From DASROJ01 sp035646975 (lineage in GTDB: Bacteria; Acidobacteriota; Polarisedimenticolia; JACPZX01; DASXTC01): a DNA stretch of 9,201 nt. Under the pieces are notes generated by a model, which was given only the letters and a program-made list of their open reading frames with translations, did no database searches and had not been told where the DNA came from. The stretch is from NCBI GenBank assembly GCA_035646975.1, contig DASROJ010000004.1, positions 1 through 9,201 of the forward strand, read 5' to 3'. How positions within the stretch are numbered: the first letter of the stretch is position 1; the number at the start of each line of letters is the position of its first letter. Positions 1-5,633 of this stretch are shown here, piece after piece. Both the position numbers and the translations under genes were made by a program.

Positions 1-1
1 C

Positions 2-175
2 GGGGTGCCTCACTCGTTCCAGAACCTGGATGACCAGGTCGCCGAGCTTGTTGTCATCTTTCCCAGCAACGTTTGGGAGTATGATGTCCTGGACTACTTC
101 CCGTTTTCCACTCCACAAGCCCGGGAGATGGCGGCGGAAGCAAGACGCGCCACGGCGCAATCCCGGGGCAGGTGA
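2..175 (+). CDS. Cupin-domain protein, C-terminal end (5' truncated by window)
   Basis: Reading frame 2 is open from the window edge to a TGA at 173-175 and gives 57 residues. They begin GVPHSFQNLDDQVAEL, which matches the second conserved cupin motif (PxGxxHxxxN, with the metal-ligand His and the Asn), followed by a beta strand (VVIFPS) and a charged tail with Ala and Arg. Cupins are small beta-barrel proteins that often bind a metal through His and Glu; the substrate cannot be read from this fragment. The first motif (HxHxxxxE) lies outside the window, so total length and start are unknown. A second cupin gene follows 114 bp downstream on the same strand, so the two may be related or co-transcribed. 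The family call is fairly safe; the function is unknown. Confidence 0.72.
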   Translation, partial: GVPHSFQNLDDQVAELVVIFPSNVWEYDVLDYFPFSTPQAREMAAEARRATAQSRGR

Positions 176-289
176 GGTCTCCTCGCGGCCGATTCATCCT
201 GTGACATTGCCCGAAATGTCTCCAGGCAGAACATCTCGACGTGGCTGGATCGAGAATCTTGGCATGACCATCAACTCGGGGAAGACTCG

Positions 290-742
290 ATGTCACTGAC
301 CGACGATGGATTCGCGCTGCTGGTGCCCGAGTCACAGAATTGGCGCGAATCGAACATCATGAAAATCCCGAACGCCAACCTGCTGGGAGATCTCGGTGGA
401 AGCGAGCACCTCGGGGGGCGCCTCTGGCGTCTTCCTCCCTACTCGGCGAACACCTGGCACAGGCATGTCGACTCATGGGAGTTTTATTTCGTGCTCGAAG
501 GCCTCGGGCGGATGCGCATCGGCGGCAAGACGGTCACGGTGCCACGGTACGGCAGCGTCCTGGTGGCTCCCGAGGCGCTGCGCCAGATTTTCAACGATTC
601 GCCCGACGACGCGCTCTGGTTGATCGTCGCGGCGCCGCAGGAGGGGCGATCCGGGACGAAAGTGGAGCCTGCCCGCTTCTACCCGGAGGATCCCAGGTCT
701 CTTCCTTCCGAGCTTTCAGGACGGGTCTGGCCGCGTGAATGA
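290..742 (+). CDS. Small cupin-domain protein
   Basis: A 150-residue protein. The ATG at 290 has a purine-rich Shine-Dalgarno (cggggaag, about 277-284) at good spacing, so I prefer it to the Met 24 codons further in. Cupin motif 1 is intact at residues 57-71 (HRHVDSWEFYFVLEG: HxH, four residues, E, six residues, G), which gives two His and one Glu as likely metal ligands. Motif 2 (around GSVLVAPEALRQIFND) keeps the Gly-Pro frame and the Asn, but Arg/Gln stand where the fourth ligand His usually is, so metal binding may be altered. No signal peptide or membrane segment is visible, so it is probably cytoplasmic. It follows another cupin gene and converges on the gene at 778-1950 with only 35 bp between stops. 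The single-domain cupin fold is clear; the substrate and reaction cannot be assigned. Confidence 0.8.
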   Translation: MSLTDDGFALLVPESQNWRESNIMKIPNANLLGDLGGSEHLGGRLWRLPPYSANTWHRHVDSWEFYFVLEGLGRMRIGGKTVTVPRYGSVLVAPEALRQIFNDSPDDALWLIVAAPQEGRSGTKVEPARFYPEDPRSLPSELSGRVWPRE

Positions 743-777
743 CGGTTGCATTGACTGCCGCACGGCCCGCGTGCGTT

Positions 778-1950
778 TCAATTGGAAAGGATGACGAGAC
801 CGAGCCGCTTCGCCTCGGTGGCGTTGCTGGACAACGCGCGGGCGGTTGGGAACGTCACGCCGATGTTCGATGGCTCGGCCGCCCCGGACAGGATCTGGTT
901 CACCAGCCGGCCGGCATAGACACCCATCTCCCGGAAACCGGGCGCGTAGGAGAATGTGCCGCCCGCCTCCACGAGCGAAGGGTCGGGGGCGATCAGCACG
1001 ATGTCCGTCCGGGCGGTGAAGCGCTTCACCCGGTCGAAGTCCCCTGCGCCGAACAGGGCAGGATCCACGAGATAGTAGTAGGCGTCGAACTGGCGCGGGT
1101 CCAGCGTCTGCAACGCCACGGTGAGCTGGCGGACATCGCGGGCCGGCTTCACCTGCAGGGTCATGCCGTGGTCCTGGGCGGCACGCCGCAGCTCCCCCAC
1201 CGCGCGGGCCAGGATTCTCGGGTCGTACACGGTCACGAGTCGCTTCGCGGAGGGCCTCATGCGTGCCAGGGTCTCGAGCTGGTCGCCATAACCGCCGTTG
1301 AGCGCGAGTCCGCACAGGTTGACGGTGGACAGATCGTCGCTCACAGGGTCGGGCTCCATCGCATAGACAACGGGCACGTCCTTGATCTCGCGGCGCGACA
1401 AACGAGCCGGCTGCTGGCCGATGGCCATCACGACATTGGGACGTGAGGCGAGCTTTCCGGCGAGCTGACGGGATTCATTGACCCCCCGGCCCGTCACCTT
1501 CAACGTGACGATATCGGCCTTGATGGTCGACCGCGCTCCTTGCAAGGCGATCTCGTGATGCTTGTATCGCGGATCGTACAGGATGAGCACTTCGTGTTCA
1601 TCCACGCCGCGCAGCTTGAAGTCCCTGCGCGATCCGGACGACTCCCTGACGGTGACTCCGAAATAGACCACGGGCAGCTTGCCTGGGAACCCGGCGCGCA
1701 CCTCGAGAATCTCCTGCGTCGGCAGACCCATGAACTGGTAGACCCCGGCCGCGTTCGTCCGGGCATCGTAAATACCCACGGCGCCCGGCCCGGTCACACG
1801 GATGACGGCCCCGGCGATCGGCTTGCCCTCCCGGTCCCGCACACTGCCGAACAGACGCCCGACGGGGGCGGCGTGGCTGTCGAGCATCGTGCAAGCGATG
1901 ATGGCCAGAGCGAGGGCGAGATGCGCGAGCCGCAGCTTGCCGGTCTGCAT
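778..1950 (-). CDS. Secreted ABC_sub_bind-like protein with N-terminal carboxypeptidase-regulatory-like domain
   Basis: A 390-residue protein if it starts at the ATG at 1950, which has GAGGAG seven bases upstream; an in-frame ATG 26 codons earlier lacks such a site and would bury the signal peptide. Residues 1-27 are a Sec signal peptide (basic start, LALALAIIACTML core, likely cleavage after SHA). Residues about 30-100 look like a carboxypeptidase-regulatory/CNA-B-like beta-sandwich (GxVxDxxGxPIxGAxIxVTG, then TNAAGVYQFMGLP). Residues about 125-385 resemble the periplasmic ABC_sub_bind family: a KADIVTLKVTG strand, VVMAIGQQPARLS, an AKRLVTVYDPR segment after the hinge, and a C-terminal MGVYAGRLVNQILSG helix. 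That family binds small solutes for ABC importers, but no permease or ATPase gene lies nearby, so it may instead be an orphan sensor or binding protein. The domain pairing is unusual. It probably has its own promoter in the AT-rich upstream stretch. Confidence 0.78.
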   Translation of the reverse strand: MQTGKLRLAHLALALAIIACTMLDSHAAPVGRLFGSVRDREGKPIAGAVIRVTGPGAVGIYDARTNAAGVYQFMGLPTQEILEVRAGFPGKLPVVYFGVTVRESSGSRRDFKLRGVDEHEVLILYDPRYKHHEIALQGARSTIKADIVTLKVTGRGVNESRQLAGKLASRPNVVMAIGQQPARLSRREIKDVPVVYAMEPDPVSDDLSTVNLCGLALNGGYGDQLETLARMRPSAKRLVTVYDPRILARAVGELRRAAQDHGMTLQVKPARDVRQLTVALQTLDPRQFDAYYYLVDPALFGAGDFDRVKRFTARTDIVLIAPDPSLVEAGGTFSYAPGFREMGVYAGRLVNQILSGAAEPSNIGVTFPTARALSSNATEAKRLGLVILSN

Positions 1951-1955
1951 GGTGG

Positions 1956-1963
1956 GGCTCCTC
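1956..1963 (-). promoter_or_regulatory. Shine-Dalgarno deciding the ABC_sub_bind-like start
   Basis: On the minus strand TTGAGGAG precedes ATG(1950) with a seven-base spacer. It favours this start over the in-frame ATG at 2028. Confidence 0.7.
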
Positions 1964-2011
1964 AATGAGAGTGAACGAGTGCATGGTATCACGCTTGCGC
2001 CGAGTGGCAGT

Positions 2012-2080
2012 AGAAATTGAATGTCCAATTAGCAATCGGGCGGGGAATTATGGACGCTGCTCAATTGGTTAATTTTGGCG
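2012..2080 (-). promoter_or_regulatory. AT-rich leader, probable promoter region for the 778-1950 gene
   Basis: This stretch is clearly AT-richer than the GC-rich surroundings and lies 60-130 bases upstream of the minus-strand gene. On the minus strand it holds a CATAAT hexamer (five of six matches to a sigma-70 -10 box) and several copies of CAATT. No convincing -35 box sits at ideal spacing, so this is a region call rather than a mapped promoter. Confidence 0.3.
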
Positions 2081-2127
2081 CACAGTCTCCCCGAAACGAG
2101 TGAGAGTGCTGGGGATTCAGGGGTATG

Positions 2128-2153
2128 GGCCATCACTCCAATGGGTGATGGCC
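2128..2153. repeat. Perfect inverted repeat / hairpin in the intergenic region
   Basis: GGCCATCAC at 2128-2136 pairs perfectly with GTGATGGCC at 2145-2153. The stem extends inward by a T-G wobble and a C-G pair to a CAAT loop, giving about 11 bp with a 4-base loop. No T-tract follows on either strand, so it is not a canonical intrinsic terminator. It could be an operator for a dimeric regulator or an RNA structure; nothing visible decides between them. Confidence 0.55.
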
Positions 2154-2163
2154 GCGGAAACCT

Positions 2164-2343
2164 TTGAACGGCGCCGCCGCACTCAACGTGGGCGCCGATT
2201 TCGTCAGTCCGACACAAGTGGCCGTTGGGTCACCACCGCGCCGACTTCAGGCGGAGACAGTCGAGTTGCCCAGCCAATCGGGAGCCCGATTGAAAGGCTG
2301 GCTGGTGCGTCGGTCACCCGGAATGGGTGCGCTCGAGAGTCGT
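2164..2343 (+). pseudogene. Decayed N-terminal fragment of an alpha/beta hydrolase
   Basis: The frame beginning at 2164 encodes about 60 residues whose middle, PPRRLQAETVELPSQSGARL then KGWLVRRSPGMGA, resembles the strand pattern just before the oxyanion HG motif in serine alpha/beta hydrolases (typically PPxxLxAExVxxPSxSGxxLxGW, then pGxGaV). An intact gene would next read LLxHG; here the frame goes to unrelated residues (LESRDARA). A +1 shift near 2338 gives VVMREPPARLSS, which is faintly like the segment around the HG motif. The frame is closed upstream by a TGA at 2146, there is no plausible start codon with a Shine-Dalgarno site, and the catalytic core is absent because the coiled-coil gene at 2445-2729 occupies that space. 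I read this as a relic of a deleted gene. Recognition is by eye only. Confidence 0.42.
2275..2292. repeat. Short inverted repeat inside the hydrolase relic
   Basis: CAATCGGG at 2275-2282 is the exact reverse complement of CCCGATTG at 2285-2292, with two bases between. It falls inside the sequence matching a hydrolase (codons for SQSGARL), so it may be a by-product of codon usage rather than a regulatory site. Confidence 0.35.
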
Positions 2344-2444
2344 GATGCGCGAGCCGCCTGCGCGTCTCTCCAGTCGCGCCTGCCGAAGGAGAAAATCGGA
2401 TGCACAGGATTCGACGTCGGGCAGCGAGGTCCGGAAGCAGAGGG

Positions 2445-2729
2445 CTACAGGCGTTTGTTTGCCTTCTCGAACGCCGTCTTGAGCTCCTGCCAGGCCTTGT
2501 CGAACCCCTCCTTGACGTCTGCCCAGGCGTCGGGGCCCGTCTCGACGACATGACCCAGCTTGCCCCGGGCCTCCTTGAGCTTTGCCCGCAGAACCTGCAC
2601 TTGCTGTTCGATCTCCGCGCTGGATTGCGTCGCCGCCTCCGACAGTCTGGCCGTGAGCGCGTCCAGCCTGGCCGCGTAGCCGTCAATCTGTGCCTGGAGG
2701 TTCTGCTTGAAGCTGTTCTTGTCGTCCAT
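2445..2729 (-). CDS. Small coiled-coil protein of unknown function
   Basis: A 94-residue protein. The ATG at 2729 has a strong GGGAGG Shine-Dalgarno (complement of 2736-2741) six bases upstream. The sequence is almost wholly alpha-helical and hydrophilic, with heptad-like hydrophobic spacing: residues about 5-62 (FKQNLQAQIDGYAARLDALT, LSEAATQ, then IEQQVQVLRAKLKEARGKL) form one long amphipathic coiled coil, a short WADVKEGF hinge follows, and residues about 74-94 form a final helix rich in Lys and Glu. It has no signal peptide and no membrane segment. Such short apolipoprotein-like proteins in proteobacteria are usually annotated as hypothetical coiled-coil proteins, some stress-associated; I cannot name a role. 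It diverges from the secreted protein at 2896-4050 with 166 bp between starts. Confidence 0.8.
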   Translation of the reverse strand: MDDKNSFKQNLQAQIDGYAARLDALTARLSEAATQSSAEIEQQVQVLRAKLKEARGKLGHVVETGPDAWADVKEGFDKAWQELKTAFEKANKRL

Positions 2730-2895
2730 GGTTTGCCTCCCGTCGATGACGATCCTATCACGATGGTGACTTTACTGACCCCAACGCCGAATCATCCCGG
2801 CTCCCCGCACGTAATGGTAATGCGCCTGATAACGCGACACCGCGCGCGGTTCACGACTCCGCCCGGCAGAGTCCTTGCTCTGGGAGGACCATGTA

Positions 2896-4050
2896 ATGTT
2901 CCGACGCTGTTTCCGAAATGTCGTTCTTGCCACGCTCCTGCTCGGCTCGGCGGTCACTGCGCAGACATCCAAGACGGTGTCGATCCCACCCGACTCGCCC
3001 CGGTGGGAGCTGGAAGGCCTGGCCAGGACAGCCGAATATCTTGGACGCCGGTGTCTCTATCTGGACGGGGGAGCGGCGATCCTGAAAGATCTCGAGATGC
3101 GCGACGGCGTCATCGATGTCGACGTCGCCACGACGGCCGCCCGGGGATTCTTCGGCATTGACTTCCGGATCGTGGACGACGGCGCCAACGGTGAAAGGGT
3201 TTATCTTCGCCAGCACAAGTCCGGGGCTCCCGATGCGATGCAGTACACGCCGGTTCTCGGCACCGGCGCCGACTGGCAGATCTACAACGGGCCGGGTTTC
3301 ACGGGCGCCATCGACATCCCCAGAGATGTCTGGTTCCACATGCGCCTGGAGGTGGTTGGCGCGCAGGCAAAGCTGTACGTCAAGGACATGGAACGGCCCG
3401 CGCTGGTCATGAACGACTTGAAGAGCGGTGTTGAGAAGGGTCGCGTCGCGCTGTATGTGCTGACGGGTGCGACTTACTATTCCAATTTCGAGGTGCGCGA
3501 GACGCCCGCGGCGCCGTGGGAGCGACATTATCCCCCGATGCCGCCGGACACGCTGACCAGGTGGAGCCTGTCGCCTTCCTATGACGCGCTGGCGCGCCAT
3601 CTCGAGCGACCGCTATCGCCGTCCGAGCGTGACGCCATCCAATGGCAGGACGTTGAGGCCGAGCCGCCCGGCTTCGTGGTCATCAACCGCTATCGGGAGA
3701 GCCCGCACTTGAATGTGACGTTCGCCACCGACTTTTCGAAGCGGCTGGATCCACAACCCGGCATGAAGGTCGTCTACGCGCGCACCAGCATCGACTCCGA
3801 TCGCGACCAGGTCAGGAAGCTCTACATCGGCTACAGCGACGATGTCAGCCTGTTCGTCAACGGGGCGATCCTCTACCGCGGTCGCAGCGCGCAGAACTTT
3901 CGCGACCCTGGCTTTCTCGGAATCGTGAACCCCGAGAACGACGCGATCTACATCCCATTGAAAAAGGGCCGCAACGAGCTGGTGCTCGCCGTCAGCGAGC
4001 TGGGCGGCGGGTGGGGATTCATCTGCCGTCTGGCGGACCCGGAGAGCTGA
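2896..4050 (+). CDS. Secreted two-domain beta-sandwich protein (LamG/concanavalin-like plus jelly-roll)
   Basis: A 384-residue protein. I start it at ATG 2896 because GGGAGGA (2882-2888) sits seven bases upstream and a signal peptide begins there (MFRRCFRN, hydrophobic VVLATLLLGSA, likely cleavage after VTA); the ATG at 2891 is out of frame and hits TAA at once. Residues about 20-190 resemble concanavalin-A-like/LamG or DUF1080-type domains: WELEG opening, YLGRRCLYLDGGAAIL, alternating strands (GVIDVDVAT, GFFGIDFRI), VWFHMRLEVVGAQAKLYVKD, and a closing GRVALYVLTGATYYSNFEVR. Residues about 195-384 form a second beta-rich region ending YIGYSDDVSLFVNGAILYRG and GRNELVLAVSEL.GGGWGF, like galactose-binding/jelly-roll modules. 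No catalytic acid pair or nucleophile motif is evident. It is probably exported and may bind a glycan or ligand; no carbohydrate-utilisation genes are adjacent. The function is not assignable. Confidence 0.8.
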   Translation: MFRRCFRNVVLATLLLGSAVTAQTSKTVSIPPDSPRWELEGLARTAEYLGRRCLYLDGGAAILKDLEMRDGVIDVDVATTAARGFFGIDFRIVDDGANGERVYLRQHKSGAPDAMQYTPVLGTGADWQIYNGPGFTGAIDIPRDVWFHMRLEVVGAQAKLYVKDMERPALVMNDLKSGVEKGRVALYVLTGATYYSNFEVRETPAAPWERHYPPMPPDTLTRWSLSPSYDALARHLERPLSPSERDAIQWQDVEAEPPGFVVINRYRESPHLNVTFATDFSKRLDPQPGMKVVYARTSIDSDRDQVRKLYIGYSDDVSLFVNGAILYRGRSAQNFRDPGFLGIVNPENDAIYIPLKKGRNELVLAVSELGGGWGFICRLADPES

Positions 4051-4058
4051 GACGCGGG

Positions 4059-4280
4059 TCAGCGCCGCTTCCTGCGTCGGCTTCGTTTGGGCGCCGGCGG
4101 GACCTTGGCGCCTTCCCGCCGCGCCTCGGAAAGGCCGATGGCGATCGCCTGGCTGCGGCTCGTGACCCGCTTGTTCGATCGGCCCGACCGCAGTTTTCCG
4201 CGCTTCATCTCATGCATGGCCCGTTCGACCTTGCGCGACGCCTTTGGCCCATATCGCCGCTTCGTGGTATTGCGTCTCAT
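4059..4280 (-). CDS. Small basic DUF6496-like protein
   Basis: A 73-residue, strongly basic protein. The core EMKRGKLRSGRSNKRVTSRS followed by QAIAIGLSEARREGAKVP is the signature of the DUF6496 family, where K-x-G-x-L-(K/R)-S-G-x(3)-K-x-V-T-S-x-x-Q-A-I-A-I-x-(L/M)-S-E-A is conserved. The tail is Pro-rich and then poly-Arg/Lys (RSRRRKRR). The size is typical. The role of the family is not established; basicity and small size suggest nucleic-acid binding, which is inference. It starts at ATG 4280 behind a duplicated Shine-Dalgarno (see 4282-4301) and ends eight bases from the stop of the convergent secreted-protein gene. It has no membrane segment or signal peptide. Confidence 0.82.
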   Translation of the reverse strand: MRRNTTKRRYGPKASRKVERAMHEMKRGKLRSGRSNKRVTSRSQAIAIGLSEARREGAKVPPAPKRSRRRKRR

Positions 4281-4281
4281 G

Positions 4282-4301
4282 ATGTCACCTCATGTCACCT
4301 C
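4282..4301 (-). repeat. Tandem 10-bp repeat duplicating the ribosome-binding site of the DUF6496 gene
   Basis: ATGTCACCTC occurs twice head to tail at 4282-4291 and 4292-4301. On the minus strand each copy reads GAGGTGACAT, so GAGGTGA appears twice before ATG(4280). The nearer copy has normal spacing; the farther is ten bases further out. The ATG inside the repeat leads at once to a TGA (ATG AGG TGA), forming a minimal 2-codon upstream frame. Confidence 0.7.
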
Positions 4302-4332
4302 ATGCTCAAGGTGTTCCGGTGCGACTGCCGCA

Positions 4333-4362
4333 CTTATCCTTGATATTCTTGATAAGAGCAAT
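4333..4362 (-). promoter_or_regulatory. Possible promoter / inverted repeat upstream of the DUF6496 gene
   Basis: This AT-rich patch contains CTTATC (4333-4338) and its inverse GATAAG (4351-4356). On the minus strand TTGCTC and GATAAG are separated by 17 bases, a weak sigma-70-like pair that would place the transcript start about 50 bases before ATG(4280). Matches are only partial; it could instead be an operator. Confidence 0.25.
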
Positions 4363-4507
4363 CGACATGCCAGTCGATCCGGCTATCAGGTCTCCATCTC
4401 CTCGAAGTGGTGAGGCAGGGCAACCTGAGTCGGCAATGTCATGAAATGCCGCGCTGGCCGGGCATGACGCACCCTGGCGCCACTCACGGAACACCGGGCG
4501 CCGGCTT

Positions 4508-4807
4508 CTAGTCCAGGGAGATTTGCATCGTTCGAGGGCTGGTCATGTCGAGGAAATCAGAAAGCTGTGTCACACAGGTGAGAATCTTCTGAACGTCCTG
4601 TTCGGCAGCGGCTCTTTCGAGAATCGTTCCGAACTCCGTGACAGCGTCAAGTCCGTAAGATTTCCCGGTCCCCTTCATGTCATGACCGCGGACTTCAATC
4701 GATTCGAAATCGGACCGGTCAAGCGCCAGCAGGATTTCCTGGTTCCTCTCTTCGAGCTCCCGTTTGACTTCCAGCAGCTCCTGTTCCCGTGCCATGCGCG
4801 TGTCCAC
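4508..4807 (-). CDS. HPt (histidine phosphotransfer) domain protein, probably the severed C-terminus of the upstream receiver protein
   Basis: A 99-residue frame from GTG 4807. Residues about 5-26 form a charged helix (ELLEVKRELEERNQEIL) and residues about 27-90 an HPt four-helix-bundle segment: LDRSDFESIEVRGHDMKGTG, with His42 as the likely phosphorylated residue, then YGL, FGTILERAAAEQDVQKI. HPt proteins carry phosphate between receiver domains in multistep phosphorelays. There is no good Shine-Dalgarno before GTG 4807 or before ATG 4795. The frame continues upstream through eight sense codons (S-L-F-K-L-K-A-E) to the TGA that ends the receiver gene, in the same frame. The helix is the usual linker after a receiver, so this was probably one receiver-linker-HPt protein. 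Whether the HPt part is now made separately, by re-initiation or readthrough, is unknown. Confidence 0.75.
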   Translation of the reverse strand: MDTRMAREQELLEVKRELEERNQEILLALDRSDFESIEVRGHDMKGTGKSYGLDAVTEFGTILERAAAEQDVQKILTCVTQLSDFLDMTSPRTMQISLD

Positions 4808-4831
4808 TTCCGCTTTCAGCTTGAACAGTGA

Positions 4832-4834
4832 TCA
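4832..4834 (-). other. In-frame TGA separating receiver and HPt
   Basis: The minus-strand codons around the stop read GAG CTG CTG GCC CGT GTC TGA TCA CTG TTC AAG. Receivers of this kind usually continue LLARVRSLLRLK, so TGA stands where an Arg codon is expected; one C-to-T change from CGA would give it. Downstream codons stay in the same frame into the HPt domain. Confidence 0.7.
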
Positions 4835-5230
4835 GACACGGGCCAGCAGCTCGTTCCGGCGGACCGGTTTCTCGATGTAATCGAGGGCGCCCGCGGCGAA
4901 GGCCGATTCGAGAACCTCGGCCTCGTTCCTGGCGGTCACGACAATGATGGGAATGTCACTCAGGTGGGGCGTGGCCCTGATTCGAATGCAGGCCTGGATT
5001 CCATCGATTCCTGGCATCAGGAAATCCATCAGGATGAGATCGATGCGAGGCCGTGCCCCGGGTCCTTCGGAGATCCCCAGCATCTCGTAAGCGGCCTGGG
5101 CCGAATCGGCTTGAAGCACTGTCAGCTTCCCGGTGGATTCCAGCAACCGGCAGTAGAGGGCTCTCGCATCGCTCGAGTCGTCCACGGCCAGAACCGTGCT
5201 CGAACATTCATTCGAGTTGATGTCGCGCAT
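4832..5230 (-). CDS. Response-regulator receiver domain (single-domain, probably truncated)
   Basis: A 132-residue protein starting at ATG 5230, with AGGGAGG five bases upstream. It is a complete receiver: acidic pair D17-D18 in VLAVDDSS, phosphoacceptor D69 in LILMDFLMPGIDG, T99 in IIVVTA, and K121 with the cis Pro in YIEKPV. It should accept phosphate from a kinase or HPt protein. It ends right after the last receiver helix (ELLARV) at a TGA, without the usual linker, while the linker and an HPt domain continue in the same frame beyond the stop. The stub at 5296-5529, like the receiver ending of a hybrid kinase, lies 65 bp upstream on the same strand and was probably its operon partner. As translated now it would be a CheY-like stand-alone receiver; the original was probably a receiver-HPt protein. 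Confidence 0.85.
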   Translation of the reverse strand: MRDINSNECSSTVLAVDDSSDARALYCRLLESTGKLTVLQADSAQAAYEMLGISEGPGARPRIDLILMDFLMPGIDGIQACIRIRATPHLSDIPIIVVTARNEAEVLESAFAAGALDYIEKPVRRNELLARV

Positions 5231-5295
5231 CGCAGCCTCCCTGGTGCGACTCCCGCGGGGCGGCCAAACGGGAGTGATGGGTCTTCTTCATCGGC

Positions 5296-5529
5296 TCAGT
5301 GAATGTGAAGCTTTCCGTCCGAGTCCGGCCCGGAAGGAAGCGTCCTGGAAGTCGGCTCCACCGGCTCGCGATAACCGTCGAGCACATGCCTGACCTTCCA
5401 GGTGAGATCCGCCGGCGTGAACGGCTTCTGCAGGAACTCGGTTCCCGGCTCCAGTACGCCGTGGCGCACGATGATGTCGCCCGTATACCCCGACATGAAC
5501 AGGACTTTTGCGGATGGTGGTCGGCGCCT
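5296..5529 (-). pseudogene. C-terminal stub of a receiver domain, probably from a hybrid histidine kinase
   Basis: The frame ending at the TGA at 5296 encodes about 78 relevant residues: PSAKVLFMSGYTGDIIVRHG, VLEPGTEFLQKPFTPADL, then KVRHVLDG and a hydrophilic tail. This is the second half of a receiver: strand 4 with the Ser/Thr position (MSGYT), the conserved Lys with cis Pro (LQKPF) and the last helix. The FMSGYT...FLQKPF form is typical of receivers ending hybrid kinases. The first half, with acidic pocket and phospho-Asp, is missing: upstream of about 5520 the frame reads low-complexity Arg (RRQRRRRR) and unrelated residues. An ATG exists at 5580 but the product would not fold as a receiver. 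I read it as a 3' remnant left by a deletion or rearrangement. It precedes the intact receiver on the same strand by 65 bp. Confidence 0.65.
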
Positions 5530-5598
5530 TCTTCGTTGTCGGCGGATTCTTGGCTTGTCCCTACTGCGGAGGGGGGGCATGGTCCGAGACCTTCGAAC

Positions 5599-5627
5599 TT
5601 GCCAGGAGCCGGGCGACCATTCATACT
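5599..5627 (+). promoter_or_regulatory. Candidate sigma-70 promoter giving a leaderless GGDEF transcript
   Basis: TTGCCA (5599-5604, five of six to consensus -35) and CATACT (5622-5627, four of six to -10) are separated by exactly 17 bases. The A of ATG(5634) is seven bases after the -10 box, the usual position of +1, and no Shine-Dalgarno precedes the ATG. Together these suggest a transcript beginning at or next to the start codon. Found by eye, no score calculated. Confidence 0.4.
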
Positions 5628-5633
5628 CAAGTC

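Noticed and set aside
739..1446. Long plus-strand open frame of 235 codons
   Set aside because: It is antisense to the well-supported secreted protein on the minus strand, has no Shine-Dalgarno and shows no recognisable domain.
2851..3600. Minus-strand open frame of 249 codons
   Set aside because: It is antisense to the secreted beta-sandwich gene, which has a signal peptide, Shine-Dalgarno and domain pattern; the minus frame has none.
4302..4507. Gap between the DUF6496 and HPt genes examined for a small gene or RNA
   Set aside because: Apart from the weak promoter-like patch at 4333-4362 I see no start with a ribosome site, no tRNA-like fold and no clear terminator.
5508..5633. N-terminal extension of the GGDEF protein (possible signal-like FFVVGGFLACPYC)
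   Set aside because: The codons overlap the kinase stub in antisense, no Shine-Dalgarno precedes ATG 5508, and a receiver normally starts close to its first strand as it does from 5634.
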